The notes: generated from the letters alone by a model not told the origin. 40,193 nt of DNA from an uncultured Bacilli bacterium (GCA_944372455.1 CALVZF010000010.1:1-40193), one strand, 5' to 3'. Shown: positions 1 through 8,653, counted from the stretch's first letter. Numbers and translations: made by a program.

Positions 1-97
1 GTATCAGATTACATGTCCTTTTTATACAAAAAACTGTGTCTGTGATTTTTCCACCAACACTATTTATTATACAACCCTTTTTTTTATTTGGTAATTT

Positions 98-106
98 TGT
101 TATAAT
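98..106 (+). promoter_or_regulatory. Extended -10 promoter for the polysaccharide operon
   Basis: TGT followed by a perfect TATAAT (101-106) lies 32 bases before the first start codon of the polysaccharide operon. I see no good -35 element at the right distance, which is common for extended -10 promoters. It would serve the run of genes from 139 to 5953, since no terminator is visible until 5971. Confidence 0.65.
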
Positions 107-138
107 TAAAATGACATAAGGGATGGTAGAGTTTTAAT

Positions 139-849
139 ATGAAAGAATATTTTGGTAGATTGTATAGTAATACTTCAAAAAATTTTTATAATGCATTATA
201 CAATAACTTAAAAAATGCGCATAAACAATTTATAATAACTGCAAATCCAGAAACATTTATGAAAGCAGAGCAAGATCAAACTATAAACAAAATGTTACTT
301 GATGATAGTGTTACAATAGTTCCAGATGGTATAGGAATAGTTAAAGCAGCTAAAATGTTAAGTTTTGATATTAAGGAGAGAATTCCTGGAATAGATATTG
401 CAAATAAACTTTTAGAATATGGTAACAAATTAAATAAAACAGTATATTTATTTGGTGCTAAAGAAGAAGTTATAAATTCTTTAAAAAAAGTGATAAAAAA
501 AGAATATCCAAATTTGAAAATAATTGGTGCTAAAAATGGATATGAAAAAGATCGTGATAAAATTTTTAAAGATATAGTAAAAAAAGAACCAGATATAGTT
601 CTTGTTGCCTTAGGTATACCAGAACAAGAAAAACTAATCTATAAATATTTAGATAAATTTAATAAAGGAATATTTGTGGGAGTAGGTGGTTCATTTGATG
701 TAATAAGTGGACATAAGAAAAGAGCCCCAAAGTTTTTTATAAAAACAAATACAGAATGGTTATATAGAATATTAAGAGAACCAAAAAGAATAAGAAGGTT
801 TTATGATAGTAATATAAAATTTATGTTTAAAATTAGTAAAATAAAATAA
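139..849 (+). CDS. tagA: WecG/TagA family glycosyltransferase (GT26)
   Basis: This protein of 236 residues most likely transfers N-acetylmannosamine from UDP-ManNAc onto undecaprenyl-PP-GlcNAc, the second step of a wall-teichoic-acid-type linkage unit, at the inner face of the membrane. Family motifs are visible: TANPETFM near residue 34, PDGIGIV with the expected catalytic Asp at about residue 63, RIPGID, LVALGIPEQE, and GVGGSFDVISG followed by a basic C-terminal tail (EWLYRILREPKRIRR) that contacts the membrane in this family. Length is normal. A UDP-GlcNAc 2-epimerase (4091) and a TagO-like transferase (6068) in the same region supply the donor and the acceptor. Family assignment is firm. 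The exact sugar (ManNAc or the ManNAcA used by WecG) is inferred from the absence of a UDP-ManNAc dehydrogenase here. Confidence 0.88.
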   Translation: MKEYFGRLYSNTSKNFYNALYNNLKNAHKQFIITANPETFMKAEQDQTINKMLLDDSVTIVPDGIGIVKAAKMLSFDIKERIPGIDIANKLLEYGNKLNKTVYLFGAKEEVINSLKKVIKKEYPNLKIIGAKNGYEKDRDKIFKDIVKKEPDIVLVALGIPEQEKLIYKYLDKFNKGIFVGVGGSFDVISGHKKRAPKFFIKTNTEWLYRILREPKRIRRFYDSNIKFMFKISKIK

Positions 850-883
850 ATTTTTATTTTTTTAAAAGAATGGATGAAAAATA

Positions 884-1597
884 ATGAAAGTATTAATAAT
901 AATTCCAGCATATAATGAAGCTTTAAATATAGAAAAAACGGTTAGAAAAATTAAAAATATTCAAAAAAGCTCTGAAGATATAATTGATTATGTAGTTATA
1001 AACGATGGAAGTACTGATGATACACTTGAAATTTGTAGAAAAAACAACTTTAAAGTAATACCATTAATTGAAAATTTAGGTATTGGCGGTGCAGTACAAA
1101 CTGGTTATAAATATGCACTTATACATAATTATGATATTGCTATACAATTTGATGGAGATGGACAACATGATGAAAAATATATAAAAAATATAATAGAAGA
1201 AATAAAAACTGGAAATGATTTTGTAATAGGATCTAGATTTGTTAAAAAACTAAGTAAATTTACATCAACTGGAACTAGGAGATTAGGAATCAAATTTCTT
1301 TCTTTTCTAATTAAATTATGTACAAAAAAGAAAATATATGATCCAACTAGTGGATTTCGTGGAGGAAATCGCGAAGTTATAAAAATCTTTTCTAAACATT
1401 ATCCAGTTGAATATCCAGAACCCGAATCTACAGTTTGTATAATAAAGAAAAAGCTCAAAGTAAAGGAAATTCCCGTAGAAATGCACGAAAGAGAATTTGG
1501 AACCTCTTCAATTAAGCCACTTAAAAGTATTTATTATATGTTTAGTGTTTCAATAGCTATTATTGTCACTAGTATTTGGAAAAGAGGAAAAAAATAA
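884..1597 (+). CDS. Family 2 glycosyltransferase, polyprenyl-phosphate sugar synthase-like
   Basis: This 237-residue GT-A enzyme resembles the DPM1/GtrB group, which moves a sugar from a nucleotide donor onto undecaprenyl phosphate. The N-terminus reads IIPAYNEALNIEKTV, followed by VINDGSTDDT, NLGIGGAVQTGYKYA, the metal-binding FDGDGQHD, VIGSRF and SGFRGGNREVI, all typical of the group. The C-terminal 25 residues contain one hydrophobic stretch that may anchor it. It ends one base before the next start codon and heads a coupled cassette with DUF2304, EamA-like and DUF6020-like genes. That arrangement suggests it charges the lipid carrier for a later extracytoplasmic transfer. The sugar transferred cannot be read from sequence. 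Galactose or glucose are possible because galE is nearby. Confidence 0.85.
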   Translation: MKVLIIIPAYNEALNIEKTVRKIKNIQKSSEDIIDYVVINDGSTDDTLEICRKNNFKVIPLIENLGIGGAVQTGYKYALIHNYDIAIQFDGDGQHDEKYIKNIIEEIKTGNDFVIGSRFVKKLSKFTSTGTRRLGIKFLSFLIKLCTKKKIYDPTSGFRGGNREVIKIFSKHYPVEYPEPESTVCIIKKKLKVKEIPVEMHEREFGTSSIKPLKSIYYMFSVSIAIIVTSIWKRGKK

Positions 1598-1598
1598 T

Positions 1599-1952
1599 AT
1601 GGATTTTACACTTAAAATATTTTTGCTATTAATACTATTATTTCAGTTTATATTAATTGTTAAAACAATAAGAAGAAAAAAATTATCTATGAAATATGGA
1701 AGTTTTTGGATTTTCCTTCTTATTATAATGGCTATTGTAGTTATTTTTCCGAATATTCTGTTTAAATTGTCAAATTTATTTGGATTTGAGGTTGCCTCAA
1801 ATATGATATTTTTAATTGGTTTCTTTTTCTTGTTTTATATTATATTTATATTAACAACTAGTATTTCTATTCAAAATGAAAAAATAAAGTTATTAATTCA
1901 AGAAATTTCTATATTAAAAGAAAGCGTTGATAAAGATGGAAAGAAGGATTAA
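1599..1952 (+). CDS. DUF2304 family membrane protein
   Basis: This is a 117-residue protein with three predicted membrane helices (about residues 5-22, 33-53 and 66-85) followed by a charged, probably coiled helix (about 86-112). I chose ATG 1599 over the upstream TTG at 1563 because a GAGG ribosome site lies at 1584-1587 and because this start sits one base after the preceding stop. Size and topology fit DUF2304, a family of unknown function usually found beside GT2 polyprenyl-phosphate glycosyltransferases, as here. A role as helper or membrane anchor of the GT2 enzyme, or in handling the lipid-linked sugar, is inference from this neighbourhood. Confidence 0.75.
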   Translation: MDFTLKIFLLLILLFQFILIVKTIRRKKLSMKYGSFWIFLLIIMAIVVIFPNILFKLSNLFGFEVASNMIFLIGFFFLFYIIFILTTSISIQNEKIKLLIQEISILKESVDKDGKKD

Positions 1953-2307
1953 AACTGTGAATATAATTCTATTTATTATATATGTAATTTTATCCTCATC
2001 CGGATTAGTTTTATTTAAATTGGGTACAACTAATACTAATATAAATTTTAACTTATTTGGAGTTCATTTAGCTTTTTCATTAAAGATGATAATTGGAATA
2101 CTTTGTTATGGATTTAGTTTTTTATTATGGTTATACTTAGTTAGTAAACTAAATCTTACAATAGCTATGCCCTTATCAGTAGCGTTAGTTAATACACTTG
2201 TTATAGTTGAGTCATGTATATTTTTAAATGAAAAAATTACACTGATACAAGGAATTGGGATTTTTATAATTATACTTGGAGTTAGTTTGATTGGTTGGAG
2301 GAAATAA
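1936..2307 (+). CDS. Small EamA/SMR-like four-helix membrane protein
   Basis: This protein of about 123 residues has four hydrophobic helices and resembles half of a drug/metabolite transporter, like the ArnE/ArnF subunits that flip undecaprenyl-phosphate-aminoarabinose or small multidrug resistance proteins. FKLG after the first helix, MPLSVALVNTLVIVES in the third, and FLNEKITLIQGIGIFIIILG are typical of the superfamily. It overlaps the DUF2304 gene by 17 bases. The start could also be TTG 1927; neither has a clear ribosome site, so translation is probably coupled. Its position between a sugar-lipid synthase and a large membrane protein suggests a flippase for undecaprenyl-phosphate-sugar. 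This is an inference, not shown by a motif. Confidence 0.72.
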   Translation: MERRIKTVNIILFIIYVILSSSGLVLFKLGTTNTNINFNLFGVHLAFSLKMIIGILCYGFSFLLWLYLVSKLNLTIAMPLSVALVNTLVIVESCIFLNEKITLIQGIGIFIIILGVSLIGWRK

Positions 2308-2308
2308 T

Positions 2309-4054
2309 ATGACCTTTTTAAAAAATAAGAAAATACATATTAGAAATATAATATTTTCTATATTAACATATATAGCCTTTCTGATATATTTTAAAAGCTT
2401 ATTTAATTCTAAGTCTTACGATATATTAGTTACATTTATTTACTTTTTAATATTAATTTTTTATTATAAGTATGATATTTCAAGTAATAAACGAGCGAGA
2501 AAGTTTTCTATTATATTAGCTTTAATTATAAGTATTTTGTTATCTATTGGCAATACAGTTTATCCAGTAGTCTATAATAAAGCAGTAAATATTTTTAATT
2601 TAAAAAATACAATATATACAATTGTTTGTATTTTGGGATTATTTTTATTTTTTACAAGAATCTTTTACCTAATGTTTACTAATTTAAATAAAATAAAAAT
2701 GTTTGAAAATAAAGCAAATACTAAATTTGATTTAAAATTATTTTTTATTTTCTTAATAATAATTCTAATTTGTTGGACACCATATTTTTTAAGATATTTT
2801 CCAGCTATTATGACGTCAGATTCTTATTATGTAATTCACTATGCAAATGAAAAAATATTAAGTGATTTTCATACCTTTGGTCATACATGGTTTTTTGGAA
2901 TATTTTTTCATCTAGGTAAATTACTTTTTAATAATATGAATGCTGCTGTTGCATTATCAACAATTGTTCAAATGCTTTTAATGGCTTCAATCTTTTCATA
3001 TTCAATCATTTATTTACGTAATAAAGGTATAAATAAATTTTTTTGTATAATTTGTTTGTTAATTTATTCTCTTAGTCCACTTCATGCACATTATAGTATT
3101 ACTTTGTGGAGAGACATAGTATTTGGAGGAGCTTTTGTATTATTATTTACTACCCTTTATGAATTTGTAACAACAAACAAAAAAATTAAAAATTCTACTA
3201 TATTTTTATTTATTATTTCTATTTTATTAATATTATTTTTTAGAAATAATGGAATATATATATGTATTCTATTGTTACCATTTATTTTATTTTCAAAAAT
3301 ATCATATAAAAAAATGATTTCTATTGTTTATATTATAATTTTAACTTTTTATTTTATTATAAAAGGTCCCATTTTTGATTATTTTAATATTGAAAAATCT
3401 ACAACTATAGAGGCTTTTTCCATTCCACTACAACAAATTGCTAGAACTATTTCACTAGATAAAAAAATTGATGAAAAGGATAGAATTTATTTATCACAAA
3501 TCATGAATACAAATTTAATTAAAGAAAGGTATGCTTCTGCAATATCTGATCCAATTAAAAATTTAACGAATAACCAAAAATTATCTCAATCAAAAGGTAA
3601 GTTTATTACTTTATGGTTTAAATACCTTGTTAAATATCCAAAGGTTTATTTTGAAGCTTATTTTACTCAAACATTGGGATATTGGTATCCAAACGTAGAA
3701 TATTGGGCAACTGGAATGGAAAGCAAAAGTATATTTGAAGACATAAATGTATATAGTGATCCTATAACTTCAAATAACTTTAATAAAGTTATTGATCTTA
3801 GTACCTTAAGAAAAATTCCATTTTCTAATTTAATATGGAGTTGTGGTACAACAACCTTTATTTTAATAATTTCATCCTTTATTTTTATTTATAACAATAA
3901 AGTAAAATATATATTGCCATACATACCATTATACCTACTGTTATTTTCTATTTTAATATCAACTCCAGTATTTAGTGAATTAAGGTATGTATATGGTATA
4001 TTTGCTTGTGTTCCTTTATTGTTAACGATTCCGTTTTTAAAAATTAAAAATTAA
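2309..4054 (+). CDS. Large polytopic membrane protein, DUF6020-like, possible GT-C glycosyltransferase
   Basis: This 581-residue protein has roughly 11-13 hydrophobic helices. ATG 2309 is the start because GGAGG at 2297-2301 precedes it at ideal spacing, one base after the previous stop. After the first helices comes RYFPAIMTSDSYYVIHYA (Asp at about 171) and then a His/Trp-rich stretch (HTFGHTWFFGIFFHLG). An acidic residue in the first outer loop is typical of GT-C enzymes, and the layout resembles DUF6020 proteins of Gram-positive surface loci. A second soluble part lies near residues 430-490 (QTLGYWYPNVEYWATGM). It probably takes a sugar from a polyprenyl phosphate and puts it on a surface polymer. 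Function is inferred from topology and the GT2/DUF2304/EamA neighbours. Confidence 0.7.
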   Translation: MTFLKNKKIHIRNIIFSILTYIAFLIYFKSLFNSKSYDILVTFIYFLILIFYYKYDISSNKRARKFSIILALIISILLSIGNTVYPVVYNKAVNIFNLKNTIYTIVCILGLFLFFTRIFYLMFTNLNKIKMFENKANTKFDLKLFFIFLIIILICWTPYFLRYFPAIMTSDSYYVIHYANEKILSDFHTFGHTWFFGIFFHLGKLLFNNMNAAVALSTIVQMLLMASIFSYSIIYLRNKGINKFFCIICLLIYSLSPLHAHYSITLWRDIVFGGAFVLLFTTLYEFVTTNKKIKNSTIFLFIISILLILFFRNNGIYICILLLPFILFSKISYKKMISIVYIIILTFYFIIKGPIFDYFNIEKSTTIEAFSIPLQQIARTISLDKKIDEKDRIYLSQIMNTNLIKERYASAISDPIKNLTNNQKLSQSKGKFITLWFKYLVKYPKVYFEAYFTQTLGYWYPNVEYWATGMESKSIFEDINVYSDPITSNNFNKVIDLSTLRKIPFSNLIWSCGTTTFILIISSFIFIYNNKVKYILPYIPLYLLLFSILISTPVFSELRYVYGIFACVPLLLTIPFLKIKN

Positions 4055-4090
4055 AATATTTATTGAAATTTTATTAGGAGGGATAAAATA

Positions 4091-5194
4091 ATGATTAAAG
4101 TTATTACTATTTTTGGTACTAGACCAGAAGCAATTAAAATGGCACCACTAGTTAAAGAACTTAAAAGTAGAAAAGAAATTGAAACAATTGTGTGCGTAAC
4201 TGCGCAACATAGACAGATGTTAGATCAAGTATTAAATATATTTAATATTAAACCAGATTATGATTTAAACATAATGAAGCAAGGACAAACATTAGGAGAA
4301 GTAACTACTAGAGCATTACAAGGGCTTGAAGAAGTAATTAAAGAAACTAAGCCAGATATAGTACTTGTTCATGGTGATACCACTACAACGTTTGCAGGCT
4401 CCCTTGCTGCTTTTTATAACCAAGTATCAATAGGCCATGTTGAAGCAGGACTTAGAACTTGGAATAAATATTCACCTTATCCAGAAGAAATGAATAGGCA
4501 AATGGTGAGTTGTATGACCGACTTACATTTTGCTCCAACAAAACTTAGTGCAGAAAATTTAATTAATGAAGGAAGAGATCCTAAAAATATTATAATTACT
4601 GGAAATACTGCAATAGACGCTATGAAAACTACTATAAATAATAACTATACTCATGAAGTTTTAAATTGGGTAGGTAATGATAGAATGATACTTTTAACTG
4701 CACATAGAAGAGAAAATTTGGGAGAACCTATGTATCACATATTTAGAGCTATCAAAAGAATTGTAGATGAGTTTGACGATGTAAAAGTAGTTTATCCAAT
4801 TCACATGAACCCTAAAGTTAGAAATATTGCAAATGAAATTTTAGGTAATTGTGACAAAGTTAAAATAATAGAACCTTTAGAAGTAGAAGATTTTCATAAT
4901 TTTCAAAATAAAAGTTACATTATTTTAACGGATAGTGGGGGAATACAAGAAGAAGCGCCTTCACTTGGTAAACCAGTTTTAGTTCTTCGTGATACTACTG
5001 AAAGACCAGAAGGAATAGATTCAGGTACTTTAAAACTTGCAGGGACAGATGAAGAAAATATTTATCAGCTAACAAAAGAATTACTTATTAATACTGAAAT
5101 TTATAAGTCAATGAGTAATGCTTCCAATCCTTATGGTGATGGACTAGCAAGTAAAAGAATAGTTGACGAAATAATTAAAAGGTTTAAAAAATAA
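4091..5194 (+). CDS. wecB: UDP-N-acetylglucosamine 2-epimerase (non-hydrolysing)
   Basis: This 367-residue enzyme converts UDP-GlcNAc to UDP-ManNAc in the cytoplasm. Family hallmarks are clear: FGTRPEAIKMAPLVKEL at the N-terminus, VHGDTTTTFAGSLAAF, GHVEAGLRTWNKYSPYPEE, DLHFAPT, LTAHRRENLG, and DSGGIQEEAPSLGKPVL followed by RDTTERPEG. Length matches WecB/MnaA. A strong AGGAGGG site lies about 10 bases before the ATG. It provides the donor for the TagA-like transferase at 139. The same gene is often called mnaA in Gram-positive teichoic acid pathways. Confidence 0.96.
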   Translation: MIKVITIFGTRPEAIKMAPLVKELKSRKEIETIVCVTAQHRQMLDQVLNIFNIKPDYDLNIMKQGQTLGEVTTRALQGLEEVIKETKPDIVLVHGDTTTTFAGSLAAFYNQVSIGHVEAGLRTWNKYSPYPEEMNRQMVSCMTDLHFAPTKLSAENLINEGRDPKNIIITGNTAIDAMKTTINNNYTHEVLNWVGNDRMILLTAHRRENLGEPMYHIFRAIKRIVDEFDDVKVVYPIHMNPKVRNIANEILGNCDKVKIIEPLEVEDFHNFQNKSYIILTDSGGIQEEAPSLGKPVLVLRDTTERPEGIDSGTLKLAGTDEENIYQLTKELLINTEIYKSMSNASNPYGDGLASKRIVDEIIKRFKK

Positions 5195-5215
5195 TTATAG
5201 AAAGAGGAAAAGATT

Positions 5216-5953
5216 ATGAAATGTATTTTATTATGTGCAGGTTATGCGACAAGATTATTCCCATTAACAGAAAACTTTCCCAAAGCTTTATTAAATATTG
5301 GAGAAAAACCACTTTTAGATTATATTCTGGATGAAGTTAATAGTGTCAAAGAAGTGAATAAAATATATGTTATAACTAATGATAGGTATTATAAACACTT
5401 TAAAAAGTGGACAAATAAAAAAAATAATCCTAAAGAAATAAAAGTTATAAATGACAATACAACTTCTAATGATGACAGATTAGGAGCAATAGGGGATATA
5501 ATGTATTTAATTGAAAAAGAAAATATAAATGATGATTTACTCATTATTGCAGGAGATAATTTATTTACATACAAACTTAAAGATGTAATAAATTTTTATA
5601 ATTCAAAACAAAAAAGTGTATTATGTGCCAAAGAACTAGATGACATTGAGCTTTTAAAAAGATTTGCAGTCGCATCAGTTGATGATTTTAACAGAGTGGT
5701 AGAATTGGTTGAAAAACCAGAAAAACCTAAAAGTAATCTAGGAGTTTATGCTACTTATATATATCCAAAAGAAATTATTAAATATTTTAATAAATATAAA
5801 GAAGAAGGAAACAATATGGATTCACCAGGACATTTCCCACAATATCTTTACAAAAAAGAAGATGTGTACGTATATAAATTTAATGGTGAGTGTTACGATG
5901 TAGGAACTCATGAAACTTTAAAAGAAGTAAATGAATTGTATAAGAAAAAATAA
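5216..5953 (+). CDS. Sugar-phosphate/alcohol-phosphate nucleotidyltransferase
   Basis: This 245-residue protein belongs to the RmlA/GlmU-type nucleotidyltransferases, which couple an NTP to a phosphorylated sugar or alcohol. The signature is LCAGYATRLFPLTENFPKAL at residues 4-23. IIAGDNLF near residue 120 holds the metal-binding Asp, and VELVEKPEKPKSNLG and CYDVGTHETLKEVNELY close the fold. It is shorter than RmlA (about 290) and lacks the left-handed helix of GlmU, so it is closer to LicC/short NDP-sugar synthases. Substrate is unknown. It is the last gene before the terminator at 5971 and probably makes an activated precursor for the same polymer. Confidence 0.85.
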   Translation: MKCILLCAGYATRLFPLTENFPKALLNIGEKPLLDYILDEVNSVKEVNKIYVITNDRYYKHFKKWTNKKNNPKEIKVINDNTTSNDDRLGAIGDIMYLIEKENINDDLLIIAGDNLFTYKLKDVINFYNSKQKSVLCAKELDDIELLKRFAVASVDDFNRVVELVEKPEKPKSNLGVYATYIYPKEIIKYFNKYKEEGNNMDSPGHFPQYLYKKEDVYVYKFNGECYDVGTHETLKEVNELYKKK

Positions 5954-5970
5954 TTAATGTTTTTTTAGTG

Positions 5971-5998
5971 AATAATAACTTTTTGTTATTATTTTTTT
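5971..5998 (+). terminator. Terminator of the first polysaccharide operon
   Basis: A 9-bp inverted repeat (AATAATAAC / GTTATTATT) with a five-base loop runs into seven T residues directly after the nucleotidyltransferase gene. Confidence 0.8.
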
Positions 5999-6006
5999 AA
6001 ATTTTC

Positions 6007-6034
6007 TTTTCAAATAATATAGAAATGGTATAAT
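6007..6034 (+). promoter_or_regulatory. Promoter of the tagO-like gene
   Basis: TGG plus perfect TATAAT (6029-6034) forms an extended -10. A weak TTTTCA -35-like element lies 16 bases upstream. It follows the terminator at 5971 and precedes the tagO-like start by 33 bases. Confidence 0.7.
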
Positions 6035-6067
6035 TATATTATACTAAAAAAACGGATGGTGAATTTT

Positions 6068-7153
6068 ATGACTTTAACAATTAACGAAATAATAAAAATA
6101 GTACTTATCACATTTTTGTGTTCAGCTCTTTTAGTTCCATTTATAAAAAAAATTGCGGAATACGTTGGGGCACTAGACATGCCAAATAAAAGAAAAGTAC
6201 ATAAAGAACCTATACCAAGATTAGGTGGTCTTGCAATATTTTTCTCATTTTTACTTGGATATATGTTATTTGCTAAACAAAATATAGAAATGCTTTCTAT
6301 ATTGATTGGTAGTTTTGTAGTAGTACTTACTGGTATTATAGATGATATTAAGCCATTACAAGCTAAGTATAAATTTGCTGGTCAATTAATAGCTGCCTTA
6401 ATAGTAGTCTTATACGGTGGAATCTCTCTAAATGATATAACAGCATTTGGATTCTATATTAGCTTTACACCAATAGTCGCAAAAATTTTAAGTGTTATTT
6501 TTATACTAGGGTGTATTAACTGTATAAATTTAATTGATGGATTAGATGGACTTGCAAGCGGAATTAGTTCTATATATTTTTTAACAATAGGAATAATTGC
6601 CATGTTAATGGGACAATCTGTTAGTTTAGATGTATCACTTACATTTATCATGTTAGGAGCTACACTAGGATTTTTAATTCATAACTTTTATCCTGCCAAA
6701 ATATTTATGGGCGATTCAGGTTCAATGTTTTTAGGATTTATCATCTCAGTAATTGCACTTCTAGGATTTAAAAATGTTACCTTTACTTCATTTTTAGTCC
6801 CATTATTTGTACTAGCAATTCCAATATTAGATACATTGTTTGCAATAATTCGTAGAATATTAAAAAAACAACATATCTCAGAACCAGATAAAAATCATTT
6901 ACATCATCAATTTTTAAATATGAGATTTTCTCATAGAAATACAGTATTAATTATTTATTTAATTGATATATTATTTGCAGCTGCTTCAATTATATATTCA
7001 TTAAAAGATCCACTATGGGGACAAATTATATATACAGTATTACTAATAATTGTTGTGTGGTTAGTAACATTTACCGATATTATTACACCTAAAAAACCAT
7101 TAAAAAAAGGTTTTGAGAAAATTAAAAGTAAAATTTCAAAAAGTAAAAATTAA
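6068..7153 (+). CDS. tagO: WecA/TagO/MraY family UDP-GlcNAc:undecaprenyl-phosphate GlcNAc-1-P transferase
   Basis: This 361-residue, roughly 10-11-helix membrane enzyme starts lipid-linked polymer synthesis by putting a sugar-1-phosphate on undecaprenyl phosphate. Motifs are intact: NKRKVHKEPIPRLGG near the N-terminus, GIIDDIKPLQAKYKFAGQL, NCINLIDGLDGLASG, IHNFYPAKIFMGDSGSMFLG, and the cytoplasmic HLHHQFL. ATG 6068 is preferred over ATG 6056 because the latter lies inside the ribosome site (GGTGA at 6058-6062). It stands alone between a promoter and a terminator. The TagA-like and epimerase genes nearby favour TagO over MraY. MraY proper normally sits in the division/cell wall cluster, which is not in this window. 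Confidence 0.9.
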   Translation: MTLTINEIIKIVLITFLCSALLVPFIKKIAEYVGALDMPNKRKVHKEPIPRLGGLAIFFSFLLGYMLFAKQNIEMLSILIGSFVVVLTGIIDDIKPLQAKYKFAGQLIAALIVVLYGGISLNDITAFGFYISFTPIVAKILSVIFILGCINCINLIDGLDGLASGISSIYFLTIGIIAMLMGQSVSLDVSLTFIMLGATLGFLIHNFYPAKIFMGDSGSMFLGFIISVIALLGFKNVTFTSFLVPLFVLAIPILDTLFAIIRRILKKQHISEPDKNHLHHQFLNMRFSHRNTVLIIYLIDILFAAASIIYSLKDPLWGQIIYTVLLIIVVWLVTFTDIITPKKPLKKGFEKIKSKISKSKN

Positions 7154-7180
7154 ACATAAACATTGTTTTATGTTTTTTTA
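7152..7180 (+). terminator. Terminator after the tagO-like gene
   Basis: AAACATAAA / TTTATGTTT, 9 bp with a six-base loop, followed by a T run. The left arm overlaps the stop codon. Confidence 0.75.
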
Positions 7181-7191
7181 TATACTATAAT
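7163..7191 (+). promoter_or_regulatory. Promoter of galE-gtrA
   Basis: TTGTTT (7163-7168), 17-base spacer, TATAAT (7186-7191). The -35 lies in the loop of the preceding terminator. It precedes galE by 25 bases. Confidence 0.65.
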
Positions 7192-7215
7192 TATTATTGA
7201 AAGGTAAGTGATTTA

Positions 7216-8199
7216 ATGAAAGTATGTGTTGTGGGTGGAGCTGGTTATATTGGAAGTGAAACAGTATATGAACTTATAAGAAATGGACATGAAGTAGTAG
7301 TTATAGATAATCTATCTACTGGAAAAAAAGAAATGGTACATAAATCTGCTAAATTCTATTTAGGGGATATTACAAAAGAAGAAGATTTAAAACATATATT
7401 TGAACAAGAATGTATGATTAAACATTTTGATGTTGTAATGCATTTTGCAGCTAAATTAATAGTACCTGAAAGTGTAGAAAAACCTTTAGAATATTATCAT
7501 AATAATGTAGAAGGGCTTAGAATTTTACTTTCTGTAATGAATGATTTTAATATTAAAAATATAGTATTTTCTTCAACTGCAGCAGTTTATGGAGAACCTA
7601 ATAAAGATATATGCGAAGAAAGTGATCTTACTAAACCAATAAATCCTTATGGAGAAACCAAGTTAGTTTGTGAAAATATGATTAAATGGGTATGTCAGCG
7701 CTATGATATGCATTATTGTATTTTTAGATATTTTAATGTTGCTGGAGCAGATGAAACTTTAGAAATAGGGTTAGATAAATCTAATTTAACACATATAGTA
7801 CCAATAACAGTAGAAACCGCTTTAGGACTTAGAGAAAAAATGACCGTATTTGGTAATGATTATAATACTAAAGATGGAACTTGTATAAGAGATTACATCC
7901 ATGTTCAAGATTTAGCTTATGCCCATGTATTAGGGGCACAATATATATTTGAAAACGAAGAAAATTTATTACTTAATTTAGGTTCTAATAATGGATATAC
8001 TGTATTAGAAATAATAAAAGAAGTAGAAAAATATTACAAAGTAAATTATGAAATAGGAAAAAGAAGGGCAGGAGACCCTGCTAAAATAGTAGCCTCAAAT
8101 AAAAAAGCTTGCGAAAAATTAGGCTGGAAACCTAAAAGAACTTTAAGCGATATAATCAAAAGTGATTTAGATTATAGAATGAAGTTAAACAAGAAATAG
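7216..8199 (+). CDS. galE: UDP-glucose 4-epimerase
   Basis: This 327-residue short-chain dehydrogenase/reductase interconverts UDP-glucose and UDP-galactose (or the GlcNAc/GalNAc pair) with bound NAD. The Rossmann motif GGAGYIG is at residues 7-13. Further motifs are FAAKLIVPESVEKPLEYY, SSTAAVYGEP and the catalytic YGETK (Tyr145, Lys149), then DYIHVQDLAYAHV, LNLGSNNGYTVLEI and RRAGDPAKIVASNKKA, all standard for GalE. Length is normal. It shares a transcript with a GtrA-family gene seven bases downstream, which suggests that its product feeds surface glycosylation as well as sugar catabolism. Confidence 0.95.
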   Translation: MKVCVVGGAGYIGSETVYELIRNGHEVVVIDNLSTGKKEMVHKSAKFYLGDITKEEDLKHIFEQECMIKHFDVVMHFAAKLIVPESVEKPLEYYHNNVEGLRILLSVMNDFNIKNIVFSSTAAVYGEPNKDICEESDLTKPINPYGETKLVCENMIKWVCQRYDMHYCIFRYFNVAGADETLEIGLDKSNLTHIVPITVETALGLREKMTVFGNDYNTKDGTCIRDYIHVQDLAYAHVLGAQYIFENEENLLLNLGSNNGYTVLEIIKEVEKYYKVNYEIGKRRAGDPAKIVASNKKACEKLGWKPKRTLSDIIKSDLDYRMKLNKK

Positions 8200-8206
8200 G
8201 TGTTTT

Positions 8207-8605
8207 ATGAAAAAAATAGAATTACAAAAATATAGAGAAGTAATTATGTATTTAATATTTGGTGTATTAACTACACTCGTAAATATAGTATCATTTTTTC
8301 TACTATCTGATATATTAAAAATAAACTGGATGCCTTCTAATGTAGCTTCTTGGATTATTTCAGTATTATTTGCATATTTTACAAATAAAAAATATGTATT
8401 TGATAGTAAAAATAAAAAAATTATTAAAGAGTTTATTTCATTTGTTTTATTTAGAGTATTATCACTAGCAATAGATATGGCAACTATGTATTTATTAATA
8501 GATATTTTAACAGTTGATACAATGATATCAAAAATAATTTCAAATGTAATAGTTGTAATTTCAAATTACATATTTAGTAAATTTATTATTTTTAAAAAGC
8601 AATAA
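8207..8605 (+). CDS. GtrA family membrane protein
   Basis: This 132-residue protein has four membrane helices and GtrA hallmarks: YLIFGVLTTLVNIVSFFLL at the start, NVASWIISVLFAYFTNKKYVF in the middle, and a C-terminal helix ending SKFIIFK. GtrA proteins are thought to help move or position undecaprenyl-phosphate-linked sugars during surface glycan modification. GGTG overlapping the galE stop serves as ribosome site. With galE it could provide lipid-linked galactose or glucose to the glycosyltransferases upstream, which is an inference from position. Confidence 0.88.
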   Translation: MKKIELQKYREVIMYLIFGVLTTLVNIVSFFLLSDILKINWMPSNVASWIISVLFAYFTNKKYVFDSKNKKIIKEFISFVLFRVLSLAIDMATMYLLIDILTVDTMISKIISNVIVVISNYIFSKFIIFKKQ

Positions 8606-8615
8606 CTTATAGTTT

Positions 8616-8653
8616 AAAAATTGTAACTAGTTTTGAATAGTTACAATTTTTTT
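8616..8653 (+). terminator. Terminator after galE-gtrA
   Basis: A 14-bp perfect inverted repeat (arms 8616-8629 and 8638-8651, core TTGTAACTA) with an eight-base loop ends in a run of T. It is among the strongest terminators in the window. Confidence 0.85.

Noticed and set aside
1-119. Open frame (3-119) with a hydrophobic translation at the left edge
   Set aside because: It has no visible start, would run through the TGTTATAAT promoter, and is too short to judge. It may be the tail of an upstream gene but cannot be supported. Nothing else is seen in bases 1-97.
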